Assembly: GCF_011046735.1 (NCBI RefSeq)
Contig: NZ_CP049258.1
Location: 5,474,001-5,538,000, forward strand
Reading direction: 5' to 3'
Length of the DNA stretch: 64,000 nucleotides
Source: Nordella sp. HKS 07
Lineage (GTDB): Bacteria; Pseudomonadota; Alphaproteobacteria; Rhizobiales; Aestuariivirgaceae
Shown piece by piece: positions 37,749 through 49,039 of the stretch. The position numbers were made by a program, and so were the translations under genes. Under the pieces are notes generated by a model. It ran no database searches. It was not told the origin of the DNA and saw nothing but the letters and a program-made list of their open reading frames with translations. Every line of letters starts with the position of its first letter. Position 1 is the stretch's first letter.

Positions 37749-38237
37749 ATGAGATTGGCTCAAGCAGGCCGCGCGCTGTTCCTGCGCGAATTCGTTTCCG
37801 CCACCATCCTGGCGATGCGCTATTTCTTCGCGCCGAAGGCGACGTTGAACTACCCCTTCGAGAAGGGGCCGGTATCGCCGCGCTTCCGCGGTGAGCACGC
37901 GCTGCGTCGCTATCCCAATGGCGAGGAACGCTGCATCGCCTGCAAACTGTGCGAGGCGATCTGCCCGGCCCAAGCCATTACCATCGAGGCGGGGCCGCGC
38001 CGCAATGACGGCACGCGGCGCACCACGCGCTACGACATCGACATGGTGAAGTGCATCTATTGCGGCTTCTGCCAGGAGGCCTGTCCGGTCGACGCCATCG
38101 TCGAAGGACCGAATTTCGAATTTGCCACTGAAACGCGCGAGGAGCTGCTCTTCGACAAGGAGAAGCTTCTGGCCAACGGCGATCGCTGGGAACGCGAGAT
38201 TGCCAGGAATATTGAACTCGATGCTCCCTATCGCTAA
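37749..38237 (+). CDS. nuoI: NADH-quinone oxidoreductase subunit I
   Basis: The 162-residue TYKY-type subunit carries two 4Fe-4S clusters (N6a/N6b), with [18 protein letters not shown] and [20 protein letters not shown]. The N-terminal amphipathic helix and the [20 protein letters not shown] segment are conserved. It links NuoG to NuoB electron flow. Confidence 0.97.
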   Translation: MRLAQAGRALFLREFVSATILAMRYFFAPKATLNYPFEKGPVSPRFRGEHALRRYPNGEERCIACKLCEAICPAQAITIEAGPRRNDGTRRTTRYDIDMVKCIYCGFCQEACPVDAIVEGPNFEFATETREELLFDKEKLLANGDRWEREIARNIELDAPYR

Positions 38238-38264
38238 GGGGCGTGAGCCAGGATTGAGGGGACT

Positions 38265-38876
38265 ATGACGGTCGCGAGCTTGTTCTTCTATCTGTTCTCC
38301 GTGGTGGCCTGCGCCGCCGCGGTGATGGTCATTTCATCGCGCAATCCCGTCCATTCGGTGCTGTTCCTGATCCTGACCTTCTTCAATGCGGCGGGTCTGT
38401 TCATCCTGACGGGAGCGGAGTTTCTGGCGCTCATCCTTGTCGTCGTCTATGTCGGCGCGGTCGCGGTGCTCTTCCTCTTCGTCGTGATGATGCTCGATGT
38501 CGACTTCACCGAGTTGCGTCGCGGGATGCTGAGTTACCTGCCGGTCGGCGGCGCCGTCGGCATGATCCTCCTGGTCGAGTTGCTGCTGGTGCTGGGTTCC
38601 TGGCACTTCTCCTCGGGCAGGGGCGCGGTCTCCGAGCCGATCATCCCGGGCAGCAAGGTCACCAATACCGAGGCGCTCGGCCTCATCCTCTACACGAAGA
38701 ATTTCTTCTACTTCCAGGTGGCTGGTCTCGTGCTTCTGGTCGCGATGATCGGCGCCATCGTGCTGACGCTGCGCCATAAGCAGGGCATCAAGCGCCAGAA
38801 CATCTCCGACCAGGTAGCGCGTAGCCCCGCGACCGCTATTGAAGTCCGCCAGGTCAAGCCGGGGCAGGGGATCTGA
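38265..38876 (+). CDS. nuoJ: NADH-quinone oxidoreductase subunit J
   Basis: The 203-residue membrane subunit has five helices. The third, with the conserved [20 protein letters not shown] segment that undergoes pi-bulge changes in coupling, is intact. It ends [20 protein letters not shown]. The nuoK start follows 2 bases after the stop. Confidence 0.96.
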   Translation: MTVASLFFYLFSVVACAAAVMVISSRNPVHSVLFLILTFFNAAGLFILTGAEFLALILVVVYVGAVAVLFLFVVMMLDVDFTELRRGMLSYLPVGGAVGMILLVELLLVLGSWHFSSGRGAVSEPIIPGSKVTNTEALGLILYTKNFFYFQVAGLVLLVAMIGAIVLTLRHKQGIKRQNISDQVARSPATAIEVRQVKPGQGI

Positions 38877-38878
38877 CG

Positions 38879-39187
38879 ATGACCATCACGCTTGGACATT
38901 TCCTCACCGTCGCCGCCATCCTCTTCACCATTGGCGTGTTCGGCATCTTCCTCAACCGCAAGAACGTCATCATCATTCTGATGTCGGTCGAACTCATGCT
39001 GCTCGCGGTGAACCTGAACTTCGTCGCCTTCTCGGCCTATCTGAACGATCTCATGGGACAGGTCTTCGCGCTCTTCGTGCTGACCGTCGCCGCCGCCGAA
39101 GCGGCGATCGGCCTCGCCATCCTCGTCGTCTACTTCCGCAACCGCGGCACCATCGCGGTTGAGGACATCAATCTCATGAAGGGCTGA
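38879..39187 (+). CDS. nuoK: NADH-quinone oxidoreductase subunit K
   Basis: The 102-residue, three-helix, Mrp-related subunit has the conserved proton-path glutamates in [20 protein letters not shown] and [18 protein letters not shown]. Length and sequence are standard. Confidence 0.97.
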   Translation: MTITLGHFLTVAAILFTIGVFGIFLNRKNVIIILMSVELMLLAVNLNFVAFSAYLNDLMGQVFALFVLTVAAAEAAIGLAILVVYFRNRGTIAVEDINLMKG

Positions 39188-39196
39188 CGCCGCATC

Positions 39197-41254
39197 ATGT
39201 ATCAGCTCATTGTATTCCTCCCCCTGATCGGCGCCCTCGTGGCGGGCCTTCTCGGCACCAATGCCTTCCGCATGATGGGAAAGACGATCGACTCCGGCCA
39301 CGGCCATGGCGACGCGCATGGCCATGCGTCGCATGGCGGCGATCACCATGACGATCACGGCCATGACGACGACCACGGCCATCACGCCTATCCGACGCCC
39401 TGGGCCGCCTATCTGACATCCGGTCTCCTGGTCGTCTCGGCTGTGCTGTCCTGGGTCGCCTTCTGGCAGTTCATGCATGAGGGAACCCCGATCAAGGTCG
39501 AGGTGCTGCGCTGGGTGAGCTCAGGCGCCCTCAACGCCGACTGGGCGTTCCGCATCGACACGCTGACGGCGGTGATGCTGGTTGTGGTGAACACCGTCTC
39601 GGCGCTCGTCCACATCTATTCGATCGGCTATATGAGTCACGATCCGTATCAGCCGCGCTTCTTCGCCTATTTGTCGCTCTTCACCTTCGCGATGCTGATG
39701 CTGGTGACCTCCGACAACCTGCTGCAGATGTTCTTCGGCTGGGAAGGCGTGGGCCTCGCTTCCTACCTGCTGATCGGCTTCTGGTATCAGAAGCCCTCCG
39801 CCAACGCGGCGGCGATCAAGGCCTTCATCGTCAACCGCGTCGGCGACTTCGGCTTCATTCTCGGGATTCTGGCGGTCTTCGTCATTTTCGGCTCGATCGA
39901 ACTCGACACCATCTTCTCCGGCGCCCAGGCCCAGGTCGGCAAGACCATGCAGTTCCTCAGTTGGCAGGTCGACGCGCTCACCGTCATTTGCCTTCTGCTG
40001 TTCATGGGTGCCATGGGCAAGTCGGCGCAGTTCCTGCTGCACACCTGGCTTCCCGACGCCATGGAAGGCCCGACTCCGGTCTCGGCCCTCATTCATGCCG
40101 CCACCATGGTGACTGCCGGCGTCTTCCTGGTCGCGCGCATGTCGCCTTTGTTTGAGTTGGCGCCCCATGCGCGCGAGGTTGTGATCGTCATCGGCGCCGT
40201 GACCGCATTCTTCGCCGCCACCGTCGGCCTCGTCCAGAACGACATCAAGCGCGTCATCGCCTATTCGACCTGCTCGCAGCTCGGCTACATGTTCGTGGCG
40301 ATGGGGGTAGGGGCCTATGGCGTGGGCATCTTCCACCTCTTCACCCATGCCTTCTTCAAGGCGCTGTTGTTCCTAGGCTCGGGTTCCGTCATCCACGCGA
40401 TGTCGAACGAGCAGGATATCCGCAAGATGGGCGGACTCGCGCCCCATATCCGCGCCACCTGGGTGATGATGCTGATCGGCACCCTGGCGCTCACCGGCTT
40501 CCCCTACACGGCCGGCTACTTCTCCAAGGATGCAGTCATCGAGTCGGCTTTCGTCTCGCATGCGGCCGCTGGACAGGTCGCCTTCGTGCTGCTGGTCATC
40601 GCCGCCTTCTGCACCTCTTTCTATTCCTGGCGCCTGATGTTCATGACCTTCCATGGCAAGCCGCGCGCCTCCGCCGAGGTCATGAGCCACATCCACGAGT
40701 CGCCCCAGGTCATGCTGGTGCCGCTTTATCTCCTCGCGGTAGGCGCGCTTCTCGCCGGTATCGTCTTCGCGCCGTACTTCATCGGCCATGACGAGGTGCA
40801 GTTCTGGGCAAGCTCGATCTTCCGCGGTCCCGAGAACAAGATCATCGAGGAAATGCACGCAGTGCCGGCCTGGGTGAAGTGGTCGCCCTTCGTGGCGATG
40901 GTGCTCGGCTTCGCGCTCGCCTACCAGTTCTACATCCGCCGCACCGACATTCCGGGCAAACTCGCCCGGCAGCACTGGCCGCTCTACCAGTTCCTGCTCA
41001 ATAAGTGGTATTTCGACGAGATCTACGACTTCATCTTCGTCAATCCGGCCAAGTGGCTTGGACGCTTCCTGTGGAAGCGCGGTGACGGCTGGCTGATCGA
41101 CGGTTTCGGTCCCGACGGCGTTTCGGCCCGGGTCGTCGATGTCACCCAGAGAGTTGTCCGGCTGCAAACCGGCTACCTGTTCCACTATGCTTTCGCCATG
41201 CTGATTGGTGTCGCCGCCCTCGTGACATGGTTCATGTTTGGGAGCGCCCATTGA
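39197..41254 (+). CDS. nuoL: NADH-quinone oxidoreductase subunit L with histidine-rich insertion
   Basis: The 685-residue antiporter-like proton-pumping subunit is longer than E. coli NuoL (613). Between helix 1 (about 3-22) and helix 2 (about 70-92) it carries a segment of 29 residues (35-63) with 12 histidines plus Asp and Gly (for example [20 protein letters not shown]). The proton-pump core is intact: [20 protein letters not shown] with the key Glu, [20 protein letters not shown] with Lys upstream, and [15 protein letters not shown]. The C-terminal lateral helix region is present. It overlaps nuoM by the stop/start bases. Confidence 0.96.
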   Translation: MYQLIVFLPLIGALVAGLLGTNAFRMMGKTIDSGHGHGDAHGHASHGGDHHDDHGHDDDHGHHAYPTPWAAYLTSGLLVVSAVLSWVAFWQFMHEGTPIKVEVLRWVSSGALNADWAFRIDTLTAVMLVVVNTVSALVHIYSIGYMSHDPYQPRFFAYLSLFTFAMLMLVTSDNLLQMFFGWEGVGLASYLLIGFWYQKPSANAAAIKAFIVNRVGDFGFILGILAVFVIFGSIELDTIFSGAQAQVGKTMQFLSWQVDALTVICLLLFMGAMGKSAQFLLHTWLPDAMEGPTPVSALIHAATMVTAGVFLVARMSPLFELAPHAREVVIVIGAVTAFFAATVGLVQNDIKRVIAYSTCSQLGYMFVAMGVGAYGVGIFHLFTHAFFKALLFLGSGSVIHAMSNEQDIRKMGGLAPHIRATWVMMLIGTLALTGFPYTAGYFSKDAVIESAFVSHAAAGQVAFVLLVIAAFCTSFYSWRLMFMTFHGKPRASAEVMSHIHESPQVMLVPLYLLAVGALLAGIVFAPYFIGHDEVQFWASSIFRGPENKIIEEMHAVPAWVKWSPFVAMVLGFALAYQFYIRRTDIPGKLARQHWPLYQFLLNKWYFDEIYDFIFVNPAKWLGRFLWKRGDGWLIDGFGPDGVSARVVDVTQRVVRLQTGYLFHYAFAMLIGVAALVTWFMFGSAH

Positions 41255-42765
41255 TGTCCGGCTGGCCGATCCTCTCCGTCGTCACTTTCCTGCCGCTTGT
41301 CGGCGCCGCCTTCGTGCTTGCCATCCGCGGCAATGACGAGGTCGCCCTGCGCAACATGCGCTGGGCCGCATTGTGGACGACGATCGTCACCTTCGTCCTG
41401 TCGCTGCTCATTTGGTACTATTTCGATCCGGCCAATCCGGACTTCCAGTTTGTCGAGAAACTTTCCTGGCTGGGCGGAACCGCCTCCTATCAGATGGGTG
41501 TCGACGGCATTTCGATGCTGTTCATCATCCTGACCGCCTTCCTGATGCCGATCTGCATCCTGGCGAGCTGGCAGGTCGACAGGCGCGTGCGCGAATATCT
41601 TATCGCCTTCCTGGTGCTCGAGACCCTGATGATCGGCGTCTTCTGCGCTCTCGATCTCGTGCTCTTCTACCTCTTCTTCGAAGGCGGCCTCATTCCGATG
41701 TTCCTCATCATCGGTGTATGGGGCGGTCCGCGCCGCGTCTATGCGAGCTTCAAGTTCTTCCTCTACACGCTCCTGGGCTCGGTGCTGATGCTGCTCGCCA
41801 TCATCGCCATGTACTGGTACTCGGGCACGACCGATATTGCGGTTCTCTACAAGAACCCGGCTTTCCCGGCCGATATGCAGACCTGGCTGTGGCTCGCCTT
41901 CTTCGCCTCTTTCGCGGTGAAGATGCCGATGTGGCCGGTCCATACCTGGCTGCCGGACGCGCATGTCGAAGCGCCGACGGCGGGATCGGTCATCCTGGCG
42001 GCGATCCTGCTGAAGATGGGCGGCTACGGCTTCCTGCGTTTCTCGGTGCCGATGTTCCCGATCGCCTCGGATCTCTTCGCGCCGCTGGTGTTCACGCTTT
42101 CGGTCGTCGCCATCGTCTACACCTCGCTCGTCGCGATGATGCAGGATGACATGAAGAAGCTGATCGCCTATTCGTCCGTCGCCCATATGGGCTTCGTCAC
42201 GATGGGCATCTTCACGCTCACGCGGCAGGGGATCGACGGGGCGCTGTTCCAGATGATCTCGCACGGCATCGTGTCGGGCGCCTTGTTCCTCTGCGTCGGC
42301 GTCGTCTATGACCGTATGCATACGCGCGAGATCACCGCCTATGGCGGTCTCGTCAACCGCATGCCGCTCTATGCGCTGACCTTCATGGTCTTCACCATGG
42401 CCAATGTCGGCCTGCCGGGCACATCGGGCTTCGTCGGCGAGTTCCTGACCCTGATGGGTGCCTTCCAGAACAATACCTGGGTCGCCTTCCTCGCCGCCAC
42501 CGGCGTCATTCTGTCGGCAGGCTACGCCCTCTGGCTCTATCGCCGTGTCGTCTTCGGGAAGCTGGAGAAGGCGAGCCTCAGGCATATCACCGACATGACA
42601 CCGCGAGAGGCGGCGGCGCTCGTGCCCTTGATCCTGCTCACCATCTTCTTCGGCGTCTATCCATCACCCCTTCTCGATGTCTTCGGTGCCTCGGTCGAAA
42701 GCCTGATGGCGGGCGTCCAGAAATCGCTTGCCGCGGCGGGCGCAATCTCGGCAGCGGGACTTTAA
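41254..42765 (+). CDS. nuoM: NADH-quinone oxidoreductase subunit M
   Basis: The ATG at 41254 (TGATG overlap with nuoL) gives 503 residues; an in-frame GTG/ATG-type extension from 41227 lies within nuoL. Conserved antiporter-like elements are [20 protein letters not shown] (key Glu), [40 protein letters not shown] and [17 protein letters not shown]. It pumps protons in the membrane arm. Confidence 0.97.
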   Translation: MSGWPILSVVTFLPLVGAAFVLAIRGNDEVALRNMRWAALWTTIVTFVLSLLIWYYFDPANPDFQFVEKLSWLGGTASYQMGVDGISMLFIILTAFLMPICILASWQVDRRVREYLIAFLVLETLMIGVFCALDLVLFYLFFEGGLIPMFLIIGVWGGPRRVYASFKFFLYTLLGSVLMLLAIIAMYWYSGTTDIAVLYKNPAFPADMQTWLWLAFFASFAVKMPMWPVHTWLPDAHVEAPTAGSVILAAILLKMGGYGFLRFSVPMFPIASDLFAPLVFTLSVVAIVYTSLVAMMQDDMKKLIAYSSVAHMGFVTMGIFTLTRQGIDGALFQMISHGIVSGALFLCVGVVYDRMHTREITAYGGLVNRMPLYALTFMVFTMANVGLPGTSGFVGEFLTLMGAFQNNTWVAFLAATGVILSAGYALWLYRRVVFGKLEKASLRHITDMTPREAAALVPLILLTIFFGVYPSPLLDVFGASVESLMAGVQKSLAAAGAISAAGL

Positions 42766-42768
42766 ACC

Positions 42769-44208
42769 ATGATGTCACTTCTCGATCACATCCAAGGCGC
42801 CGCCGCACTGCCGGAGATCTTCCTGGCCGTCGCCGCCATGGCGCTTCTCATGTTCGGCGTCTTCCGCGACAAGGCGGCCGATTTCGTCAATATCGCCGCC
42901 ATCATCGTGCTCGGCATCACCGTGGCGCTGGTGCTAAGCGGGGCAGGCGGGCGCCAGGAGGCCTTTGGCGGCGCTCTCGTCATCGACACCTTCGCCCGCT
43001 TCATGAAAGTGCTGACCCTGTTCGGCTCGGCGGTCGCCATCGTGCTTTCGGTCAATTTCATGAAGGCCGAGAAGATAGAGCGCTTCGAATATCCGATACT
43101 CATTCTGCTTGCCACCGCGGGCATGATGATCATGATCTCGGCCAACAGCCTGATCGCTCTCTATATGGGCCTCGAATTGCAGTCGCTCGCCCTCTATGTC
43201 GTGGCGGCCATCGACCGCGACAAAGCCAAATCCTCCGAGGCCGGCCTCAAATATTTCGTCCTCGGCGCCTTGTCCTCCGGCATGCTGCTCTATGGCGCGT
43301 CGCTGATCTACGGCTTCACCGGCCATGTCAGCTTCCCGGAGATCGCGCAGGCGGTGAAAGCGGGCGAGCCTGGCCTCGGCCTGATCTTCGGCCTGGTCTT
43401 CCTTATCGCGGGCCTCGCCTTCAAGATTTCGGCCGTTCCCTTCCATATGTGGACGCCCGACGTCTATGAGGGCGCTCCCACGCCGGTGGCCGCTTTCTTC
43501 GCCGCCGCCCCCAAGATTGCCGCCATGGCGCTCTTCGTGCGCGCGATGCTGGCGCCGTTCCCGTCGATTTTCCCCGACTGGCAGCAGATCCTTGTCTTCA
43601 TCTCCATTGCCTCGATGCTGCTCGGCGCCTTCGCCGCCATCGGCCAGACCAACATCAAGCGGCTGATCGCCTATTCCTCGATCGGCCACATGGGCTATGC
43701 GCTGATCGGCCTGGCGGCCGGCAGCCCGCAGGGCGTTCAGAGCGTCGTCATCTATATGACGATCTATCTGATCATGACGCTCGGCACCTTCGCCTGTATC
43801 CTGGCGATGCGCCGCAAGGAGGGCCAGGTCGAGAATATCAGCGACCTCGCCGGGCTTGCCCGCACCAACGGGCTCCACGCCTTCTTCCTCGCCGTCTTCA
43901 TGTTCTCGCTCGCCGGCATTCCGCCGCTCGCGGGCTTCTTCGCCAAGTATTTCATCTTCATGGCGGCGATCAAGGCGAACCTCATTGCGCTCGCGATCAT
44001 CGGCGTGTTGGCGAGCGTGGTGGGGGCGGTCTATTATATCCGGATCATCAAGATCATGTATTTCGACGAGCCGGTGGAGCGCTTCGAGCCGATGGTGACC
44101 GAGGTCAAGGCGGTTCTGGTGCTGGCCGGACTCTTCGTCATGTTGTTCGTGTTCCTCCCGCAACCGTTGAGCGCCCTCGCCGAAGCGGCGGCGGCGTCCC
44201 TGTTCTGA
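42769..44208 (+). CDS. nuoN: NADH-quinone oxidoreductase subunit N
   Basis: The 479-residue antiporter-like subunit has the key elements [60 protein letters not shown] and [20 protein letters not shown]. It is the last nuo gene and shares its TGATG stop/start with birA, so birA is translationally coupled. Confidence 0.97.
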   Translation: MMSLLDHIQGAAALPEIFLAVAAMALLMFGVFRDKAADFVNIAAIIVLGITVALVLSGAGGRQEAFGGALVIDTFARFMKVLTLFGSAVAIVLSVNFMKAEKIERFEYPILILLATAGMMIMISANSLIALYMGLELQSLALYVVAAIDRDKAKSSEAGLKYFVLGALSSGMLLYGASLIYGFTGHVSFPEIAQAVKAGEPGLGLIFGLVFLIAGLAFKISAVPFHMWTPDVYEGAPTPVAAFFAAAPKIAAMALFVRAMLAPFPSIFPDWQQILVFISIASMLLGAFAAIGQTNIKRLIAYSSIGHMGYALIGLAAGSPQGVQSVVIYMTIYLIMTLGTFACILAMRRKEGQVENISDLAGLARTNGLHAFFLAVFMFSLAGIPPLAGFFAKYFIFMAAIKANLIALAIIGVLASVVGAVYYIRIIKIMYFDEPVERFEPMVTEVKAVLVLAGLFVMLFVFLPQPLSALAEAAAASLF

Positions 44209-44954
44209 TGGGTTTGGCGGCGCGCCTCCTCCATTTCGAAGCGATCGACTCGACAAATGCGGAAGCGCACCGTCTGGCCAAGGACGGGGAGTGTGGTCCG
44301 TTGTGGATCGTCGCCGACCTCCAGTCACAGGGTCGCGGTCGTCTCGGGCGCCATTGGGTGTCCGAGCCCGGCAATCTCTATTCGACTTTCGTCCTAGCCC
44401 TTCAGGGCTCAGCATTGACCGCGAGTCAGATCGGCTTCGTGGCGGCCCTGGCCATTCGTGATACGGCACTGGCGCTGTTGCCGAAGAAGGCGCCGCCCGT
44501 CACAATCAAATGGCCGAATGACGTGCAAGTGGGGGGAGCCAAATTCGCCGGCATTCTGGCGGAGACCGTTGCCCAGTCGAATGACGGCCGTATCATCGTG
44601 GCGCTCGGCATGGGGCTCAACCTCGCCCACGCGCCGCAAGGGACGCCCTATCCGGTGACGGCGCTCGCGCGCCATGGCGCCCATGCGACGCCTCGCAAGG
44701 CCCTGGACCTGCTGGACGATGCGCTGTCCCAGTGGCTTTCGGTCTGGAAAGAGGGCCAGGGCTTTGCCGAGATCCGCGCCAACTGGCGCAAGGACGCGGC
44801 GGGCCTCGGCGAGGAATTCTCCGCCACGGTCAATCACGGCGAACTCCGCGGCCGGTTCGAGGATCTGGGGGACGACGGCGCTATGATCCTGAGGCTTACG
44901 GATGGCAGCAGGAAGTCCATCCACTCCGGCGAAGTGCAGGTGAGGCGCGCATGA
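44208..44954 (+). CDS. birA: Biotin--[acetyl-CoA-carboxylase] ligase
   Basis: The 248-residue enzyme makes biotinyl-AMP and attaches biotin to carboxylase carrier proteins. Motifs are LQSQGRGRLGRHWVSEPGNL (GRGRxGR adenylate loop) and VTIKWPNDVQVGGAKFAGIL (KWPNDV). It lacks the N-terminal helix-turn-helix of E. coli BirA, so it is a ligase without repressor function. It overlaps both nuoN and rnj by ATGA-type junctions, the usual alphaproteobacterial order. Confidence 0.95.
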   Translation: MGLAARLLHFEAIDSTNAEAHRLAKDGECGPLWIVADLQSQGRGRLGRHWVSEPGNLYSTFVLALQGSALTASQIGFVAALAIRDTALALLPKKAPPVTIKWPNDVQVGGAKFAGILAETVAQSNDGRIIVALGMGLNLAHAPQGTPYPVTALARHGAHATPRKALDLLDDALSQWLSVWKEGQGFAEIRANWRKDAAGLGEEFSATVNHGELRGRFEDLGDDGAMILRLTDGSRKSIHSGEVQVRRA

Positions 44955-46618
44955 ACGCCAAGAAGAAATTCGACCACAGCAACGATCTCGTGCTGCTGCC
45001 TTTAGGCGGTGTCGGCGAGATCGGCATGAACTGCTATTGTTATGGCGTGGGCCCGGCCCACGACCGCGAATGGCTGATGGTCGATCTCGGCGTCAAGTTC
45101 GGCGATGAGTCAGAGCCCGGCATCGATATAGTCCTGCCCGACCTCGGCCATATCGTCGGGGAGCGCCGCCGCTTGTCCGGCCTGGTGCTGACCCATGCCC
45201 ATGAGGACCATCTGGGTGCAGTTGCCTGGCTATGGCCGCAGCTCAATTGTCCCGTCTATTGCACGCCCTTCGCCGCCGAGATCCTGGCCGGCAAGCTCAA
45301 GGAACGCGGCATCGATGAACGGGTGCCGGTGCACGTCAAGCCCGTGGGATCGCGTTTCGACGTGGGATCCTTCACGGTCGAGCTCGTCAGCGTCACCCAT
45401 TCCATCCCGGAGCCCACGGCGCTTTTCATCGAGACGAAGCAGGGCCGGGTGCTTCATTCGGGCGATTGGAAGATCGATCGCACGCCGATGATGGGCGGCG
45501 GCTTCGACGAGAAGCGCTTCCGCGAGATCGGCGAATTGGGTGTCGACGCCCTTGTCTGCGATTCGACCAACGTTTTCCGCGAGGGTTTCTCCGTTTCCGA
45601 GGCCGAGGTGGCCGCTAATCTCGACCGCATCGTATCCGAAGCGAAGAATCGTATCGCCGTCACCACCTTCGCCTCGCATGTCGAGCGTATCTCGTCCGCC
45701 GTGGCGGCGGCGCGCAAGGCTGGCCGCGAGGTCGTCATTGCTGGGCGCGCCATGCGCCAGACCATCGAGGCGGCGCGCGCCTGTGGTTATCTGCGTGACG
45801 CCGGCTCCTTCCTGGAGGAGGAGGCCTTCGGCTATCTGCCGCCCGACAAGATCATGCTGCTATGCACCGGCAGCCAGGGCGAGCCGCGTGCCGCCATCGC
45901 CCGCATCGCTGAGGACATCCATCCTGCCATCGCGCTGGACGATGGCGATCTCGTCGTCTTCTCCTCCAAGACTATCCCCGGCAACGAGAAGGCGGTGAGC
46001 GCGGTTCACAACAACCTTGCCCGCCTCGGCGTCGACGTCATCACCTCGGACGATGCGCTCGTTCACACGTCGGGTCATCCGCGCCAGGATGAATTGAAGC
46101 TCCTCTATGGCTGGCTCAACCCGCGCGCCGTGATCCCAATGCATGGCGAGGCGCGTCATTTGCTGCGCCACATGGAACTGGCCGAGGACGCGGGCATCGA
46201 GGAGACGGTAATGGCCGAGAATGGCGATATCGTCCGCCTCTGCCCGGGACCGGTCCAGATCGTCGACGAGGCGCCGTCAGGCCGTCTTCATGTCGACGGC
46301 AAGCTCATCGTGCCGGCGATCGAGGGCCCGGCGAAATACCGCCGCAAGCTCTCCTTTGTCGGCATCGTGGTGGCAAGCCTGGTGATTGACCACAAGGGCT
46401 CGCTCGTCACCGATATCGAGATCATCGCCGACGGGCTTCCATCCGGTCTCGAGGAGCGCTTGCGTGACGCCGCGGACGAGGCCTTCGACAGCATGCCGCG
46501 GTCGCGCCGGGCAAGCGATGAGACGGTGGCCGAAACCTTGCGCGTCGCCATCCGCCGCGCCGCCGATGCCGAATGGGGCAAAAAGCCGATCTGTCGCGTG
46601 CTGGTACATCGTTTGTGA
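44951..46618 (+). CDS. rnj: Ribonuclease J
   Basis: The ATG at 44951 overlaps the birA stop and gives 555 residues; frames opening at 44732 lie inside birA. It is a metallo-beta-lactamase/beta-CASP RNase with 5'-exo and endo activity. The zinc motif is LTHAHEDHLGAV (His82, His84, Asp86, His87); further ligands lie in LHSGDWKID and the beta-CASP motif VHTSGHPRQDELKLLYGWLN and PMHGEARHL. A C-terminal domain of about 100 residues follows. It takes part in rRNA maturation and mRNA decay. Confidence 0.95.
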   Translation: MNAKKKFDHSNDLVLLPLGGVGEIGMNCYCYGVGPAHDREWLMVDLGVKFGDESEPGIDIVLPDLGHIVGERRRLSGLVLTHAHEDHLGAVAWLWPQLNCPVYCTPFAAEILAGKLKERGIDERVPVHVKPVGSRFDVGSFTVELVSVTHSIPEPTALFIETKQGRVLHSGDWKIDRTPMMGGGFDEKRFREIGELGVDALVCDSTNVFREGFSVSEAEVAANLDRIVSEAKNRIAVTTFASHVERISSAVAAARKAGREVVIAGRAMRQTIEAARACGYLRDAGSFLEEEAFGYLPPDKIMLLCTGSQGEPRAAIARIAEDIHPAIALDDGDLVVFSSKTIPGNEKAVSAVHNNLARLGVDVITSDDALVHTSGHPRQDELKLLYGWLNPRAVIPMHGEARHLLRHMELAEDAGIEETVMAENGDIVRLCPGPVQIVDEAPSGRLHVDGKLIVPAIEGPAKYRRKLSFVGIVVASLVIDHKGSLVTDIEIIADGLPSGLEERLRDAADEAFDSMPRSRRASDETVAETLRVAIRRAADAEWGKKPICRVLVHRL

Positions 46619-46673
46619 AGTCCACAACCAGGACTGAATCCCGCCATTTCCCCTCTGCTATACTGACCGAATC

Positions 46674-48918
46674 ATGAGCAAACACGCCCCTCCGCCGCAA
46701 GGCCCGAAAGACATCGAAGCCATCACTCTGCGCGACGCGCTGGAAGAGCGCTATCTGGCCTATGCGCTTTCGACCATCATGCACCGGGCACTGCCTGATG
46801 TACGTGACGGCCTGAAGCCGGTGCACCGGCGTCTGCTTTATGCCATGCGTCTCCTCAAGCTCGACCCGGCCTCGGGCTTCAAGAAATGTGCCCGCGTCGT
46901 GGGCGACGTCATCGGCAAATACCATCCGCACGGCGATCAGGCCGTCTACGACGCGCTGGTGCGCCTCGCCCAGGATTTCGCGGTACGCTATCCGCTTATC
47001 GAGGGGCAGGGCAATTTCGGCAATATCGACGGCGACAATGCCGCTGCCTATCGTTACACCGAGGCGCGCCTCACCGAGGTCGCCATGGCGCTGCTCGAGG
47101 GGATCGACGAGGACACGGTCGATTTCCGAGACACCTATAATGGCGAGGACCGCGAGCCGATCGTGCTGCCGGGCGCGTTTCCCAATCTTCTCGCCAATGG
47201 CTCCTCCGGCATCGCCGTCGGCATGGCGACCTCGATCCCGCCGCATAATGCCGCCGAGCTCTGCGATGCGGCGCTCCACCTCATCAAATTCCCGAACGCC
47301 ACCGTCGACAAGCTGGTGAAGTTCGTGCCGGGGCCGGATTTCCCGACTGGCGGGATCATCGTAGATGACGGCGGCACCATCCTGGAAGCCTACAAGACCG
47401 GGCGCGGTGGCTTCCGCGTGCGGGCACGCTGGACCCAGGAGGATCTCGGCCGCGGCGCCTGGCAGATCGTCGTCACCGAAATTCCCTATCAGGTGCAGAA
47501 GGGCCGCCTCATTGAGCGCATCGCCGAGCTGATCGGGGCGAAGAAGCTGCCGCTGCTGGCGGATCTGCGCGATGAATCGGCCGAGGACATTCGGATCGTG
47601 TTCGAGCCGAAGAGCCGCACCGTCGATCCGCAGCTCCTGATGGAGCAGCTATTCCGCAATACTGAGCTTGAAGCGCGTATCCCGCTCAATATGAACGTGC
47701 TTTCGCACGGCCGCGTGCCAATGGTGATGTCGCTGCGCGACGTTGCTGCGCGAATGGCTCGACCACCGCAAGGACGTGCTCGTCCGGCGTTCGAATTTCC
47801 GGCTCGCCGAGATCGCCCGCCGCCTCGAGATACTGGGCGGCTATCTCATAGCCTATCTCAATCTCGACGAGGTGATTCACATCATCCGCACCGAGGATGA
47901 GCCGAAGCCCGCGCTGATGACGCGCTTCAAGCTCACCGACACGCAAGCGGAAGCCATCCTCAATATGCGCTTGCGCGCCCTGCGCAAGCTCGAGGAAATG
48001 GAGATCCGACGCGAGAACGACGCCCTCAAGAAAGAGGAGGCGGGTCTGAAGAGGCTCGTCAAATCCGAGGACGCGCAATGGGAGAGCATCGCGGGCGAGA
48101 TCAAGGAGACAAAGGAGAAGTACGGCAAGAAGACCGAACTCGGCAAACGCCGTACGGATTTCGCGCAAGCGCCCGAGATCGATCTCGATCTCGAACAGGC
48201 GATGATCGAGAAGGAACCCGTTACTGTCGTCTGCTCCGACAAGGGCTGGATCCGGGCCATGAAGGGCCATCTAGAGGACGCATCGAGCCTCGTCTACAAG
48301 GAGGGGGATACCGGCAAATTCGTCGTCAAGGCGGAAACGACGGACAGCATCATGCTCTTCAGCTCCTCCGGAAAGTTCTTCACCCTCGATGCGGCGAAGC
48401 TGCCGGGAGGGCGCGGACATGGTGAGCCGGTGCGCCTGATGGCCGATCTCGAGGCGACGGATACGATCGTGGCACTCTTTGTGCATAGTCCGAGCCGCAA
48501 GCTCTTGCTCGCGGCAACGGACGGATCTGGCTTCATCGTGCCGGAAGACGAGTGTCTGGCCAATACCCGCAAGGGCAAGCAGGTCATGAATGTGAAGATG
48601 CCAGTAGAGGCGCAGGTCTGCCGGTTCATCGAGGATACGGCCGACCACATCGCTACAGTCGGCGACAACCGCAAGCTACTTATCTTCAAACGCGCGGAAG
48701 TCCCTGAAATGACAAGAGGAAAGGGCGTCAGGCTGCAGAAGTACAAGGACGGCGGGCTGTCCGATGCCGTCGGTTTCAAGCTGAAGGAAGGGCTATCCTG
48801 GGTCGATTCGTCTGGCCGTAATTTTAATGTCACGGATTTGAAGGAATGGGTGGGAGAACGGGCGCAGGCCGGCCGGCTGCCACCAAAGGGCTTCCCTAAG
48901 GCCAATAAGTTTGGTTAA
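46674..48918 (+). pseudogene. parC: DNA topoisomerase IV subunit A, split by a one-base insertion
   Basis: The first 356 or so codons (46674 to about 47744) encode the breakage-reunion core: [20 protein letters not shown] and [20 protein letters not shown] with catalytic Tyr128. At 47742-47745 (CGTTGCTG) one extra base shifts the frame. The remainder continues at once in the next frame ([20 protein letters not shown]) through the C-terminal beta-pinwheel to 48918. Without that base the protein would be 747 residues, the normal ParC length, and all other motifs look intact. Because ParC is normally essential, a sequencing or assembly error, or recoding, is more likely than a true loss. ParC rather than GyrA is favoured by the short C-terminal domain and sequence start. 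Confidence 0.9.
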
Positions 48919-49039
48919 GATTTTCTCAATGTCTCTTCATTAATGGAAAATTCAATCCGTTCCTTGAAAGACGTAGGTATTTACTACAGCTATAAGCCAT
49001 AGTGGAGAAGGCGCGGAAAGGATTTGGAGTAGCCGCCGC

